Origin: Girardinichthys multiradiatus | Lineage: Eukaryota > Chordata > Actinopteri > Cyprinodontiformes > Goodeidae | NCBI RefSeq assembly: GCF_021462225.1 | Contig: NC_061811.1 | Span: forward strand, 20,610,663 to 20,674,662 | Direction: 5' to 3' | DNA: 64,000 nucleotides | Part shown: piece by piece, positions 9,772 to 20,780 of the stretch | Position numbering within the stretch: the stretch's first letter is position 1 | Layout: each line of letters opens with the position of its first letter | Position numbers and translations under genes: made by a program | Notes under the pieces: generated by a model | The model's input: only the letters and a program-made list of their open reading frames with translations | Databases searched by the model: none | What the model was told of the DNA's origin: nothing

Positions 9772-9844
9772 TAGGCACCAGATTCCCCGCGACCCACTAT
9801 GGAAGAAGCGGTATTGAAAATGACTGACTGACTAGACACAACAT

Positions 9845-10390
9845 TCTGGACTTGATATTAATGTACAGAATAATCTTCGGAACTTCAGAATTTTCTCAGT
9901 AAAAACAATTGCTGAATCATTGCAGGCCCTGATAAAGAGGAATCCAGATGCTACAAACACAAGAGAGTTTGTTTACCTGTCAAGACAGGCAAACACAGCA
10001 CAAGCATTTTTAATGTTTTTATTGATGATTGAAAAAAAGAAAGAATTCCTAGCATTTTTCAGTTGTAAGTCATTGTGAACCTGGAGTCCAGTCTTTTGCC
10101 ACCTCTGTTCTGCTTTTTGACACTTAATGAGAGCAATGGAATGAATAATGTTAGAAATTTTAGAATGGAAAAAATATACTAGCTCATTTACTGAGCTAAA
10201 GGACAAAGTGAAGATGGAAAAGTAAATTATGTTCATGTCCTTAAAAAAGCGTTTTTTTACAATATCTCCTTGGCTAATTGAGTTGATGAAAATCATGCTT
10301 TGAAACATATTAGAAAATTGGTCAGATAGTACAACATTAGTTAGAAAGACCTTGATAATGTTTAGACCCTTACCAATATTTTCTGGTAAA
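9845..10390 (-). mobile_element. CR1/L2-type LINE, endonuclease end and linker (segment 3 of 3)
   Basis: On the minus strand the frame (within 10605-9973) gives VVLSDQFSNMF near 10340, matching the ALSDH(F) motif of the apurinic endonuclease domain. It continues with SISQGDIVKKRFF and a Lys/Arg-rich linker KCQKAEQRWQKT, then KNARNSFFFSIINKNIKNA, the standard linker before RT. The His of SDH is replaced by Gln. Similarity ends near 10390; the sequence 5' of that in the same frame is not LINE-like. This completes the copy whose other pieces lie at 7411-7890 and 4990-6214. Confidence 0.72.
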
Positions 10391-10569
10391 AAGCCTGGTA
10401 GTCTTACTGCCTGGACAGTGTACATATCAGTTTGTTTCTGGAACATCCTGAACACAAACCGACTTGCCATCCTTGATATTGCAGAAGAGACCGTATATGT
10501 AAAGGAGGTGGAGAGGGGGGCTTGGCAAATTTTGGTAGATGTTGGTTTAGTGCCATGGGCTGGACAACA

Positions 10570-11649
10570 TGTCATGGTGTGTGTTGAGGTAGGATCCAAA
10601 TGCACAGCATAGTGGAGTAGATGGAAAAAAGGTTAAATAATAAACACACTTACAAGATGACCAGTTACAGGAAGTGTGAGACATGGTCAAAAGAACAATA
10701 GGAGCATGGGATCAAAGTACATAGAGCCAGCAAACAGAGTAGTAACCTGGAGGAACCAGTGCAGAGTAATGACAACTAGAGAGTATAAATGGAAGAGTAT
10801 AAAAGGAAGAGTGGAGAATGAACCTAGGGAGCCAATCAGAAGGGAATGAGAAGCAACTGGTGGAAGAGGGACTGGAGGGAACTGAGAGAGAGTGATAATT
10901 AACACTGATGAGCAGGGAGTGTAGGGAGGTAACAGAAAAGATCTAAGTGAACAGAAATAAGCAACCATTAAACTAACTAAAGAACTGTCAAGGCTGATGT
11001 GGTGGAGGACCCCAGAATGCAGATGGACAGGCATCGTAACTGTAAGTAAAACGGTTTATTATTAAGCAAAGCAATTTACTCCAAGATGGAGGCAGGAACA
11101 AAACATGAACTGAAGTAGGGTATGAACAGAAGTGGTGATGTTTCCACGATGAGTAAAGAGAATGATAGTGTATATATGGAGCGTAGTACAGGTGAAACAA
11201 GAAGACTGATTACATGATGCAGGTGGACCGAACGCAGCTGATTGTAGGCTGACAAATGCAGGGCAAAACAGAAATCCAATAATACAAATGAGTCAGGAAA
11301 ACATAACGTAAAGAATATGAACTAGAAAACAATAATAAGAAAGCACAGCCAGGGAGATAATAAACAGAAACAAGATCCAAAATGTAAACTGGAAAAAAGA
11401 ATAACTAAAACCCAAACAAAAACCCCAACACCCTCAAATTATGACAAGAACATAGACAAGGAGGAAATAATCTACAAGGAAATACACGCAAAAACATCTA
11501 ACTCAGGAACCCCAGAATGGAATTGAAACACAAGAATAAAATCTAATAAAGATAAATGAACTAAAATAACAGCAATATATGACATGACATTGCAGAGAAA
11601 ACAGACAGAACTCAAACTCAAAAACCTAACACAGGCATATCATGTCACA
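10570..11649 (-). mobile_element. Older LTR-like repeat, host of the nested solo LTR
   Basis: The left edge TGTCATGGTG and the word GGATCCAAATGCA resemble the start of the inner solo LTR (TGTCAAGG ... GGACCCCAGAATGCA), in the same orientation. The right edge near 11640 (ATATCATGTCACA) again ends in CA. On the minus strand it would therefore run TG...CA with an AATAAA-type signal close to 10640. Removing the nested element leaves about 610 bp. No target duplication could be seen, so the ends are approximate. Confidence 0.4.
10986..11446 (-). mobile_element. Solo LTR, 461 bp, 5-bp target duplication AGAAC
   Basis: On the plus strand it begins TGTCAAGG and ends TTATGACA, a short TGTCA/TGACA inverted terminus. 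It is flanked by AGAAC at 10981-10985 and 11447-11451. Transcription would run on the minus strand, where AATAATAAACC near 11055 serves as polyadenylation signal close to the 3' end. A 5-bp duplication and TG..CA ends fit a Ty3/gypsy-type LTR left after LTR-LTR recombination. A non-autonomous DNA element with 5-bp duplication cannot be fully excluded. Confidence 0.7.
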
Positions 11650-14117
11650 ATCATAGGGAATATATATGAGAAAATGTGGGATTTGGGTGTGGTGTGACCT
11701 GGGTTCCGAATGGACAAGGTTTTCCATGTTCGCAGTGAAATGTAGGAGAGGGAAGTCTGTGCTGAGTGGAAAGAGTGGAGAGGTGGGTGGGGTAAGAGCT
11801 ACTATCACGCAACCTTTAAATGCTTCTTTTCTCCCACACACCTGGTAAAAATCAATTTTTTAGATTCTGGTGTGTTGAAGAAGGGAAGCATCTAAAAGTT
11901 GCAGGACAGTAGTTCTTGGGCACTGAACTTGGGCATTCCTGACCTAACTACAGGAGCAACCCACCCATCAATTCCAGCAGATGGGAGTAATTTGCACCCA
12001 TTATTGCTTCTGATTGTGGTTGTCCTCTCTTCTCACACAGGTAAACCAAAGAGATAAAAATAAAATATTTTACTTTTCTATTATTTGAGGGCTGCAGGTC
12101 CTAACCTGACAAGACACTTCTTAAACCCCTAAAATGATCTCACAGAAGGAATGATGTTCCTAAAGTGGTTGCAAATTAACAAGTGATGATGCAGATTGCA
12201 AAAGGCAGTAGAATGATTAATTCCTTTGATTGTAGTTCAAAATGTCTCAGATTACAAATTTATTGCCTTATGTAATTATGTGGGAATAAAAAAAGAAAAA
12301 CTTAGGCACAGATGCATACCGTTTAATTTTTGCCCATGATAAATTAAAAGATAAGCGTTTGATTTCTGAGTGTTCACTTACCGTCTGTATCTGGTACCAG
12401 TCCAATCAAAAATGTGAGGCACACTTTACTGGTAGAAATCTGAGTTTTTTGTAAATACTGCTGCGGCACAGGTTCCTCGTCTCTTTTTCTACTCGTTTTG
12501 CCAAAACTATCGGCAGCTGTATGTAGACAGTTGTTTTCTTATGCATTGCACATCCAGCTCTGGTGTTTGAGAATGCTAACCAATTGGCTCTGGTTATACT
12601 TTACATACATATATCTGGATATGGGTGGGCTTTTCTAGAAATGCATGCATAAAGCATCATTTAAGTCTGGATAAACGCTTTTTTCTGGGTAGAGCTATTT
12701 TAGGAGTAGTTCAGCTTACCCTTCTAATTTCAGAATTAGAAGCATGTGCAAACTCAGATTTGCCACTATTTAGCAACTGAGAATAGCTTGTACCTACCTC
12801 CCAAAATCCCCTTTATGCAGGATTTAAGTGTTAGTATTTACAGAGCCTATGTCCAACTACATCAATAGAAACATCTTAAGCAGGCAGCTTGTGATGTGGA
12901 AGGTAAGGTGTCAGCTTCAACCCTTACACACAGCTTTGAACATACAATGGACAAGGAGCCGGGAAATCAGCAACTCAGGACACGAGGGGGCCTCCACCTG
13001 CATCGCTGTCAGCTTCCTACCTGGTAGATCCCACTCTGATGGGGTTGAATGAACCAGAGTCCCCTGGTGGAGGACCTTCTGTGCCAATCATCCAGCAAGA
13101 CAGACAACCTGTAACACTGTCAGTTCTTTGATGTGGAGGAAAGGCTGGTGACCTTCACGCCTGGCGGGGAACAGCTTACAGCCAGAAAAATCATCAAAGC
13201 AATAAAGCCCGATTGCCAGTGTGGACAACTACGTGAGAGAGCGGCGAGTGTCTGCCCCCTACCCCCGATCTCCACTAAAAATCTAATTGTCAAAAAATCC
13301 ATGTCTGGCCTGTCTGTGAACCAGAGGCCCATCCTGCAGTAGAACGAGATGTCAACATTTGTTTTGCATTGTGTGTGAGTGAAATGCATTTTTAATGATG
13401 GAATTCAAACAATCAATCTAAGAGCCGGCAACAAAAATAAACATGGAACCTCAGCTTTCGGATTTCTTTCTTCTGTTGTAAGTGAAAATATATTCGAGTC
13501 CCTGCTGCTGTGTTCTGATTGAACATGTTGGTTTTCTTTAGAAAGATGGAGAGAAAAAGAAAAGCACACTTTCTGCAAGCTGATTGTTTTAGAGCCACAT
13601 AAATCACCTTTTGTCTCCTTTCTTCACAGTTAAAGCATCTGAGTTTTAACAAAGGATTGAGAAACTAAAGTGATTAATTGTAGCTTTTAGATCAATTAAC
13701 AATGTCTTATCAGCATGTGTAAAATATCCAGGCCCTCTTCAGGTTTAAGGCTTGATTCATGAAATTTAACCAGCAGCAGAACAGAGGATGTGGTCTGTGC
13801 TGATAACAGAGATCTACCTTGTGCAATTAGCTAAAATTAGGCTAAAGGTTTAGTTTGCAAGACATTGTTTTATCACCACAATAAATTCATGATTTAAAGA
13901 ATCTGAAACCATTAAACCTAACAGTAATAAAAAAAGAAATAGAATAACATGCATTTTATGATTTCTAGCTGTTCGCCAATATCTCCGAATCTGAACCGTA
14001 ATGTGCACTATGTTGGTTGACATGATCTGTGTTCATTTAGTCTTCTCTTTCTGGGCCCTGTGATTGTTGTGCATCAAAAGGTCTTTTTGCATCTTCTGAT
14101 GCTTTTTCTGCAATAAA
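11650..14117. other. Unassigned DNA between LTR repeats and the gypsy element
   Basis: Mostly AT-rich and without recognisable elements. The exception is a less AT-rich block at 12900-13350, described separately as an unassigned ORF. No RNA genes or clear repeats were seen. Confidence 0.4.
13118..13342 (+). other. Unassigned ORF or exon-like segment
   Basis: After a TAA at about 13109 the frame reads QFFDVEERLVTFTPGGEQL and continues open to a TAG at 13340-13342. The first ATG is at 13133, giving 69 residues. A CTGTCAG just before TTCTTTGATG could act as a splice acceptor, and TACGTGAGAG near 13230 could act as a donor. This would give a short exon ending at CQCGQLR. The codon composition is more protein-like than its surroundings. 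I recognise no family, and chance cannot be excluded. Confidence 0.22.
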
Positions 14118-14309
14118 TGCTATGAATCAGAAAAAGGCGGACCCAAGATTCAGCTAAACACAGTACTGAAAGTTTAAAAGGTTTATTCAGCCACAGGAAA
14201 ACGTCACACAGGTAACACTCCTCACAGCTTCCAGGAATCACTGAGGCAGAAAGAGGGATTAGTGACTTGTAGTCTCTTCAGATTTTGCAGGGCTCAGAAA
14301 AGTCGGGGC
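14118..14309 (-). repeat. 3' LTR remnant of the gypsy element
   Basis: Aligns with 17790-17977 through the shared words CAGAAAAAGG, GACCCAAGATTCAGC, TTTAAAAGGTTTATTCAGCC and AGTGACTTGTAGT. It holds the AATAAA signal (minus strand). Homology stops where the integrase C-terminal coding begins, so the first ~505 bp of this LTR and the polypurine tract are gone. Confidence 0.85.
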
Positions 14310-15270
14310 TCCACGAAGGGCTTGACCTGAGAAACGTGGAACCTCATGGAGTTGGGTAATCTCAGTCGTACAGCGACAGGGTTGATGATCTTGGAGATTG
14401 GGAAAGGTCAAACAAATTGGGGTGCCAATTTCCGGGATTCTACCCTTCATGGGAGGTTCTTGGCGGAGAGCCAAACTCTCTGCCCCACCTGGTACTTAGG
14501 GGCAGGGATCCGTCTCCGGTTGGCTGTTCTTGACTGAACCAGTGACATTCTGATCATCGACCTCCTGGCCTTTCTTCATATTCTTTGGCACCTTAGGGCG
14601 GCCGCTTGGGCGGATGGAACATTAGCTTTTCTCTCCTGAACTGAAAACATGGGTCGCTGGAAACCAAACACAACGTGAAAAGGAGACAAACCAGTGGCAC
14701 TTGATTGCATAGAGTTCATGGCGTATTCAACCCAGGGCAAATTTTGTGACCACTTGGTCAGATCAGACTCACATAATATACGAAGTTTGGTTTCAGCTTC
14801 TTGGTTGGCTCTCTCGGTTTGGCAATCAGACTGAGGATGAAACCCTGAGGAAAGACTAACAGAAATTCCCAACAACAAACAAAACTCCTTCCAGAAATGT
14901 GACACAAATTAGGGTCCTCTATCGGAAACAATGTCATTTGGAATTCCATGGAGCCTGAAAACTTCTCGGGTCAATATCTCACCCATCTCCTTAGCAGATG
15001 GAAGCTTCTCCGAGGGCACCAGATGAACCATTTTTGAAAATCTGTCAATTATGGTTAGTAGTACAGTGACCATTAGAAACCGGTAGACCTGTCACAAAAT
15101 CCATCGCAATGTGACCATGGGCGAGGGGGAATTGTCAAAGGTTGCAACAACCCTGCAGGGGGGCGACAAGAAGGCTTGGCTCGACAACATTGAGTGCATT
15201 CAGAAACAAAGTCTTTGACATCCTTGACCAGCGATTGCCACCAAAACTGAGACTGAACTGTCTGAATCAT
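14310..15270 (-). pseudogene. Gypsy integrase, broken
   Basis: The frame from 15270 carries the N-terminal zinc-binding region (C-x2-C: ECTQCCRAKPSC) and the start of the core at PRPWSH. A frame change separates this from 14905-14576, which has SGFHPQSDCQTERANQ with the catalytic Glu region, LPWVEYAMNS and GLSPFHVVFGFQRP, the typical end of a gypsy integrase core. A last frame near 14345-14310 ends in [14 protein letters not shown] residues. No chromodomain was seen. At least two frameshifts and a stop after the core DRG-like segment (about 14908) disrupt it. Confidence 0.82.
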
Positions 15271-15279
15271 TCTGCTGAT

Positions 15280-16246
15280 TCAAGGATGACAAACGAGGCG
15301 AGAGCAATGACAAGACTCCAATACCTTTGGCACAAGGCGTTCAGGAACAAAACAGCGATCCGGTGGACATGATGGTGGGATAGACAGATCCCTAACAGCC
15401 TCCTGGACCTCCCTTTCCACCTCAACTCGGGACACAGACAACCTGACGGTTTCAGGAAGGATAAACTCCTCTTCACCTGCAGACTGAGATTCTTCAGGCT
15501 CTTGAATCTGGGATAGGGCGTCAGGTTTGCCATTTTTACTCACTGGCCTGTAAGATAGGGAGAAATTAAAACGACCAAAAAACAGAGCCCACCTTGCCTG
15601 CCTGGGGTTCAGCCGTTTTGCTGATTTCAGGTACTCCAAGTTCTTATGGTCAGTCCACACCATAAACGGCTCCTTAGTCCCCTCCAGCCAAGGTCTCCAC
15701 TTTGTCAATGCCAACTTGACGGCCAGTAACTCTGTTTCCCACGTCGTAATTCCGCTCAGCCTGAGACAGAGTCCTTGAGAAAAAGGCACATGGGTGAACA
15801 CGATCATCCTCACCTCGTTTGGCTTAATACGGCTCCGACCCCAGTGCTTGAGGCATCCACCTCCACGATAAACTGTCTCTCTGGGTCAGGAGACTGTAAC
15901 ACTGGAGCTGACGTGAAGAGCTCCTTCAACTTATTGAAGGCCTTCTCTGCATCCTTATTCCAAAAACATTTTGTCTTGGAAGAGGTAAGAGCATTCAGGG
16001 GAGTAGCAACCAGACTGTAATTTCTAATAAACCTTCTATAGAAGTTTGCGAAGCCCAGAAATCTTTGAAGTTGCTTGCGATCAGTTGGAAGAGACCATTC
16101 CAAAATGGCCTTACTTTGGAGGGATCGACAAGCACTTGATCTGGGGAAATGATGAAGCCTAAAAAGGAAGTGGTAGTGATGTGAAACTCACATTTTTCTG
16201 CCTTGACGAACAACTGGTTTTGGAGAAGACACAGGAGACCAGACAA
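15280..16246 (-). pseudogene. Gypsy RT C-terminus and RNase H
   Basis: At 16246-16130 the frame gives [12 protein letters not shown] and [13 protein letters not shown], the segment just after the RT palm. Next comes [16 protein letters not shown] (16070-16020). RNase H follows with [16 protein letters not shown] (first Asp), [12 protein letters not shown] (Glu) and [11 protein letters not shown] (second Asp). [16 protein letters not shown] ends the domain. Two overlapping frames are used, showing one frameshift near 15810. The palm with the YVDD motif is absent; the sequence jumps from a protease/RT-linker segment straight to [12 protein letters not shown]. Confidence 0.85.
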
Positions 16247-16356
16247 TTAATAGGTTCTGCCTTTAGGGGGTGATGTGCCAGGAAGCAAATCAATAGCACA
16301 ATCATAAGGTCTATGGGGTGGCAGATCTGTGGCCTTGATTTTATTAAATACTTCCT

Positions 16357-16947
16357 TTAAATCATGGTATTCTTGGATAAATCCAGATAGGTCTCCTCAA
16401 CCTCATTCTCCACACTGACCTCCGTAGCAGTAGACAAAAGATAGTCAGCGGAACATGACTCAGACCAACCCAGAACTTCTTTTTTCTTCCAGTCAATGTG
16501 AGGGTTGTGTTTCTGCAACCAGGAGGCCCCTAGGACTACAGGAAGTTCAGGTGAATTAATGATCATGAAAGTTACTTTTTCTTGATGATTACCTCCAACT
16601 GTTAAGGTAATCTCCTCCGTCCTGAGGTGTGAATTGTTCATGCTGTGACCATCCAAAGCTAGCACGTTTCTTGTGTCAGCTGACGGAATAAGTTTTATGC
16701 CGTTCTTATTTGCGAATGTTTCATCCATGAATTCAGTGTCTGCTCCTGAATCAATAAACACAGCCCCCTGGAGAGACATGGAAGAGGTTTGAAAACGAGC
16801 AGGAAACAAGAAGGAGGAGGCAGTTAGTTGACCTCGGCTCAGTAGAGACCTCCCTTCCTCTGCTGAGCCTGTCCTTTTAATGGACACCTGAGTGCTAAAT
16901 GTCCCTTCTCTCCACAATAGAAACAGAGCTTGAATCTTCTCCGACAA
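16357..16947 (-). pseudogene. Gypsy aspartic protease region
   Basis: GAVFIDSGADTEFMDE carries the catalytic DSGA triad motif of retropepsins. VVLGASWLQKHNPHIDW is the typical C-terminal block of gypsy proteases. The protein frame overlaps the zinc-knuckle frame by about 100 bases, consistent with a gag-pol frame disruption. The frame ends at 16357; the sequence beyond, to about 16256, contains [16 protein letters not shown], the gypsy linker that normally leads into RT. Confidence 0.82.
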
Positions 16948-17138
16948 TCTTTCTCCTCAGGGGTAATCTTGGTTCTGCCCAATTTCATGGGCTCACAATT
17001 ATCATTTTCCTCAGTGAGAGGTGACTGACTCCTTCTCTCATGCCTGTTTGCAGAAACCTGAGTTAATGATGAGCGACCCTTCTCATGTCGCTTCTCCCTC
17101 CTTCTCTCTGCCAGCCGAATATCAATGCGAGCAGCCAA
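16839..17138 (-). pseudogene. Gypsy nucleocapsid segment with CCHC zinc knuckle
   Basis: CFYCGEKGHLALRC fits C-x2-C-x4-H-x4-C, the retroviral-type zinc knuckle that binds RNA in Gag. It is preceded by a basic stretch (RRREKRHEKGR). The start at 17138 lies in a different frame from the gag segment upstream, so a frameshift separates them near 17125. Confidence 0.85.
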
Positions 17139-17789
17139 GTTGTTTCAGGGAAGAAGGGTAGTCACGGGTCGCTAGCTCATCCTTGATGTCTGCGTTTAGT
17201 TCTTTCATGAATGCATCCATCTTTGCTGCCTCATTCCAACGGCTCTCTGTGGCCAACAAATGAAAGTCAATTATATAGGACGAGACAGGCTGATCACCCT
17301 GTTTGAGGGACAGTAATCCTCTTGCGGCCTCACGACTTGGAATAATAGGGTCAAAAACTCGAATGAGTTCCTTAGAAAAAGTTTCATAGAAGTTACAAGA
17401 TGTAGACCTGTTTTGCCATTCAGCAGTTCTCCACTGTTTTGCCTTTCCTGCCAGCAGAGATATAACAAAAGCCACCTTGGAACGTTCAGTGGGAAAGGAT
17501 GACGGCTGAAGCTCAAAATGAATTTCACACTGAGTTAGGAAAGCTCGACACTGGTCTGGGTCTCCCCTGAACATCTCAGGTGGAGAGAGGCGTGGCTCCC
17601 TTACCTCTGCTGTGGTCCGTGTCACTTGGGCGTGGTTTCTTTGTGACGGTGGTGGCTCGGGGACAAGGTTGATAGAACGTAATGTGGAAATTATTTCCTC
17701 CAATCCGGAATCCAACCAGGAAAGGGTCTCATCAACATGGGTGCGCCACTGTTGTGCTGGCGATGGATCAATTTTTGGCCAGATTTTTC
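17122..17789 (-). pseudogene. Gypsy gag capsid region
   Basis: The frame gives SPPEMFRGDPDQCRAFLTQC, then VAFVISLLAGKAKQW and FDPIIPSREAARGLLSLKQG, all standard for fish gypsy Gag capsid. The open frame runs on through the 5' LTR to 18246, so the part beyond 17789 is not protein. No ATG is found between the LTR and the capsid start, so the original initiation codon is lost or lay in a frame now broken. Confidence 0.82.
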
Positions 17790-18486
17790 TGCTACGAATC
17801 AGAAAAAGGTGGACCCAAGATTCAGCCAGACACAGTACTGAAAATTTAAAAGGTTTATTCAGCCACAGGAAAACGTCACTCAGGTAAAACTCCACACAGC
17901 TTCCGGGAATCACTGGGGCAGAAAGAGGGATTAGTGACTTGTAGTTTCTCCAGATATTGCAGGGATCAGAAAAGTCACTAACCTGCTTTTGTCTTGAGTG
18001 GAACTTGAAACCCAGAGGGGAAACCTCAGTGGGTGGCAGGCAGTGATCTCCACGGCGCAGGTAAGATGTGACTCCAGCCTGTATAATCCAAGGGCAAGGC
18101 TGGCTCAATAATCCGAGGACAGAAACAGGATCAATGATTGGAACAAGAGGCGTCAGGCAAGGGGCAGGCAGAGGCATAAACCAGATGCAGGAAACAAGGT
18201 CGACAACCAAAATCCAAATAGTCCGACAGGGAGCAGGCAGAAGCATAAATCCAAAAAGCCAGGCAAGGTCAAGAACAATGATCAGACAGGAAGGAATGCT
18301 GGATATCTACACAATGGCTTTCAAAAATCTGGCACCGTCTGCTTGTCAGAGTCAGTATATGTCAGGGAAGACACAGGTGTATGGCATGCCATAGATTGCA
18401 CTGCACTGCAGCAGCCACCAAGTGCATCTAATCTGCTGATTGCAGCCAGGGAGACAGGGTAGAGCAGACATGCCAGAATCATAACA
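17790..18486 (-). repeat. 5' LTR of the gypsy element, ~697 bp
   Basis: On the minus strand it begins TGTTATGATTCTGG (18486) and ends GATTCGTAGCA (17790). The ends TGTTATGA and TCGTAGCA are imperfect inverses, as expected. AATAAACC, the likely polyadenylation signal, lies near 17860. The following internal bases (GAAAAATCTGGCC) should include the primer binding site, but I cannot match them to a tRNA. Confidence 0.82.
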
Positions 18487-19443
18487 GTAAGTTTATTAAG
18501 CAGAAAGCTGCAAAATGCTGGTCGGCACTTATAAGAAAGATTACATTGCTGTACGAAGGGTATACGTTTTCGACATGCCATTTTGTAATAAAATTTAAAT
18601 AAAAACCGAATTATATATTTTTTTCACAATTGTTACTCCTTTTAGATAATCTTTTGAGAAATGCCTGTCTTATTTCTCATTTAAAACAAGCTGCCACGTG
18701 GAATGAAAATAACTTTAAATCTAAAGCTGCCAGGGGTATGAATATTTTTAGGCCTAGTATATTTATGTATATTTATGCACTTCATCACTGCCATCTTTTT
18801 CTGCTCTCTGCCATTCTGTTTCTTTGTTACATGAATGTTATAAGCACAATGTCAACAACTATATACTAAGTGAAAAAAAATCAGATGTTCAATCTTTGTC
18901 AGTCAATTCTGAACTCTCAGATGCTTGTATCCTGGATTTCATTCTTTTTGTTATGATCCATAACAAGTGATCTTAATGAAAGGTCTGGACATACATTGAC
19001 CAATAAATTTAGATCTTTACCATCTGGCTCAACTCCTTGTAGATCATATAGACTGCAGTAGGGATCCTGCACACAAAGCCTCACTGGGTCTTCTCTATAT
19101 CTAATCCATTTTTGCCATTACTCAAAGAAAACAGCCAGTTTATCTCTGTTTATGACAGAGATGGACTCCTGATTGAATCAAGGATCCATCTCTGCTAGTA
19201 CTGAAATAACCCCAGCGAAAAAAATTACTTATCAAACTTCCTAGACAGTGGCAAATCATTTGTTTGGATTTGTTAGATTCGAGCACAGCCTTTGAAAATA
19301 TTTGCTTTTCTATGTTTTAACTTGTTATTAACTCTAGATATGCAATATGTTTTTGTTGTGACTATGAATCTGAAAATATTATTCAATATTTAATATTAAT
19401 AATTTAATATTTTATCAAATAATATTTCGGTCTGTTAAGGGTT
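18487..19443. other. Unassigned AT-rich DNA
   Basis: No coding frame or repeat recognised. Short ORFs here have AT-driven composition. Confidence 0.4.
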
Positions 19444-20237
19444 GTCCTGTGAATACCAGCCCATTAAGGTGGTGGTATTAGGACAAAATAGAAAAGGGTG
19501 AGACAAGCTCTGACATTATTGAACAGTAAAACTCTGCACACACGGAATTAATTCACACAATTTCTTAAAATACAAGAATTTATTAACAAAAATAAGTCAA
19601 CTCAAAGTCAAACATATTTCACTCAACAAACTCTTTACTATGCTTAAACAATCCAACTAACTACCAAGCAGAATTAAAGAATAACGAAGACTAATGGGCT
19701 ATGTACAATATAAACAAGTTGATTAAAGATGATTGAAACCATGACCAAAAGAGTGATGCAACATTACCATGCAATGTTTATGTTTGAGAACCAAGGATTA
19801 TCTTGAAGAATCTGGAAGTGACGTTAAGTTAGTCTTGGAGCCAACTTAGGCAATAATCAGCAAACGTTTAGACAACCACTCACAATGCAAGATCAGATAA
19901 AATATCATTTTAATAAAATTATGTTTTAAAGAATGATCTGCTGAATAAAACCAACCTTCTGGATGACTAATTCTCAAAGGTGTTTCATTAGCTGCCTTTG
20001 TTTATTAAAATAATATTTAAAGAAATATTATTAAGGGAGTATTTTGGAAAAGAGCCAAATCTTTCTGGAAAAATGGGGCTTAATGGTGTTTACTTAGTTA
20101 TCAAATTTAATAAAATAATGTTAGGGAAATATTATTTACTGGATTGAAAACTAACAACCTTTCTGGGTAAATATTCTTTAGCAGCAAGCATGTGTTCTTA
20201 GCTGTTAGGAGTGAAAACTAACGAAATAAGCTTATAA

Positions 20238-20780
20238 TTCAATTCAATTCAGTTTATTTATATAGCGCCAATTCACAACACATGTTGTCTCAAGGCACTT
20301 CACAACAGTCAGGTACATACATTCCAATTAATCCTAACCATTGAACAGTGCAGTCGGAGTTAGCTTTTTATTCAAATTGGATACAAAGTTTTTCTATCTA
20401 AGGAAACCCAGCAGATTGCATCCAGTCAGTGACTTGCAGCATTCCCTCCTCCTGAGCATGCAGAGACAGTGGACAGTCAATGGCGTTGACTTTGCAGCAA
20501 TCCCTCATACTACGCATGCATGTAGTGACAGTGGAGAAGAAAAACTCCCTTTTAACAGGAAGAAACCTCCAGCAGAACCAGGCTCAGTGTGAGCGGCCAT
20601 CTGCCACGACCGACTGGGGGTTTGAGAGAACAGAGCAGAGACACAAAAAGAACACAGAAGTACTTTCTATGGGAAGGAAAAGCAAATGTTAATAGATGTA
20701 GCTCCTTTAGTCATTTCACCTAGAAAGAAAGAACAGATAAACTCTGAGCCAGTTTTCAAGGTTAGAGTCTGAAAGAGAGC
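20238..20780 (-). mobile_element. LINE 3' UTR (same family as 53291-61398), 5'-truncated
   Basis: It starts with ATTCAATTCAATTCAGTTTATTTATATAG, the inverse of the LINE tail at 61398. It continues with CACAACACATGTTGTCTCAAGGCAC and the GAGCGGCCATCTGCCACGAC block, matching 60870-61398 in inverse orientation. Similarity stops at about 20780 (CTGAAAGAG). This is a normal 5'-truncated LINE insertion with only noncoding sequence. Confidence 0.85.

Larger units (their letters stand above)
7891..9832 (+). mobile_element. tRNA-like SINE with 12-bp target duplication, itself interrupted by Tc1
   Basis: The SINE sequence is 7891-8161 plus 9772-9832. It contains a perfect Pol III B-box and the motifs common in fish SINE-like repeats (GGAGTTTGCATGTTCTCC-like, TCCCACAGCCCAAAGACATG, CCAGGGTGTACCCTGCC). 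It ends in a short TGAC tandem tail. Exact direct repeats TAGACACAACAT lie at 7879-7890 and 9833-9844, flanking the whole unit, which fixes both ends and shows target-primed insertion into the LINE. The Tc1 at 8162-9771 entered later at a TA inside the SINE; the SINE text resumes on the other side. Confidence 0.85.
14118..18486 (-). mobile_element. Ty3/gypsy LTR retrotransposon, internally deleted, unequal LTRs
   Basis: Minus-strand order from high to low coordinate: 5' LTR (18486-17790), gag with a CCHC knuckle, aspartic protease, remnant of RT, RNase H, integrase, truncated 3' LTR (14309-14118). The internal part is only about 3.5 kb because the RT palm is missing, with a junction near 16250. 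The 3' LTR retains only the last ~190 bp of the ~697-bp 5' LTR. Frameshifts and stops run through gag-pol. Flanks ATAAA (14113-14117) and GTAAG (18487-18491) do not match, so no target duplication survives. This copy cannot code for its own mobility. Confidence 0.9.

Noticed and set aside
9973..10605. A 210-aa minus-strand ORF as one protein
   Set aside because: Only the C-terminal two thirds are LINE ORF2; the N-terminal part is unrelated flanking sequence read in the same frame.
17122..18246. A 374-aa gag protein beginning with a Pro/Cys-rich segment
   Set aside because: The first ~150 residues come from the 5' LTR, not from gag; the frame simply remains open through the LTR.
14113..18491. 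A target-site duplication for the gypsy element
   Set aside because: Flanks ATAAA and GTAAG do not match at the LTR borders, even allowing a shift of one or two bases.
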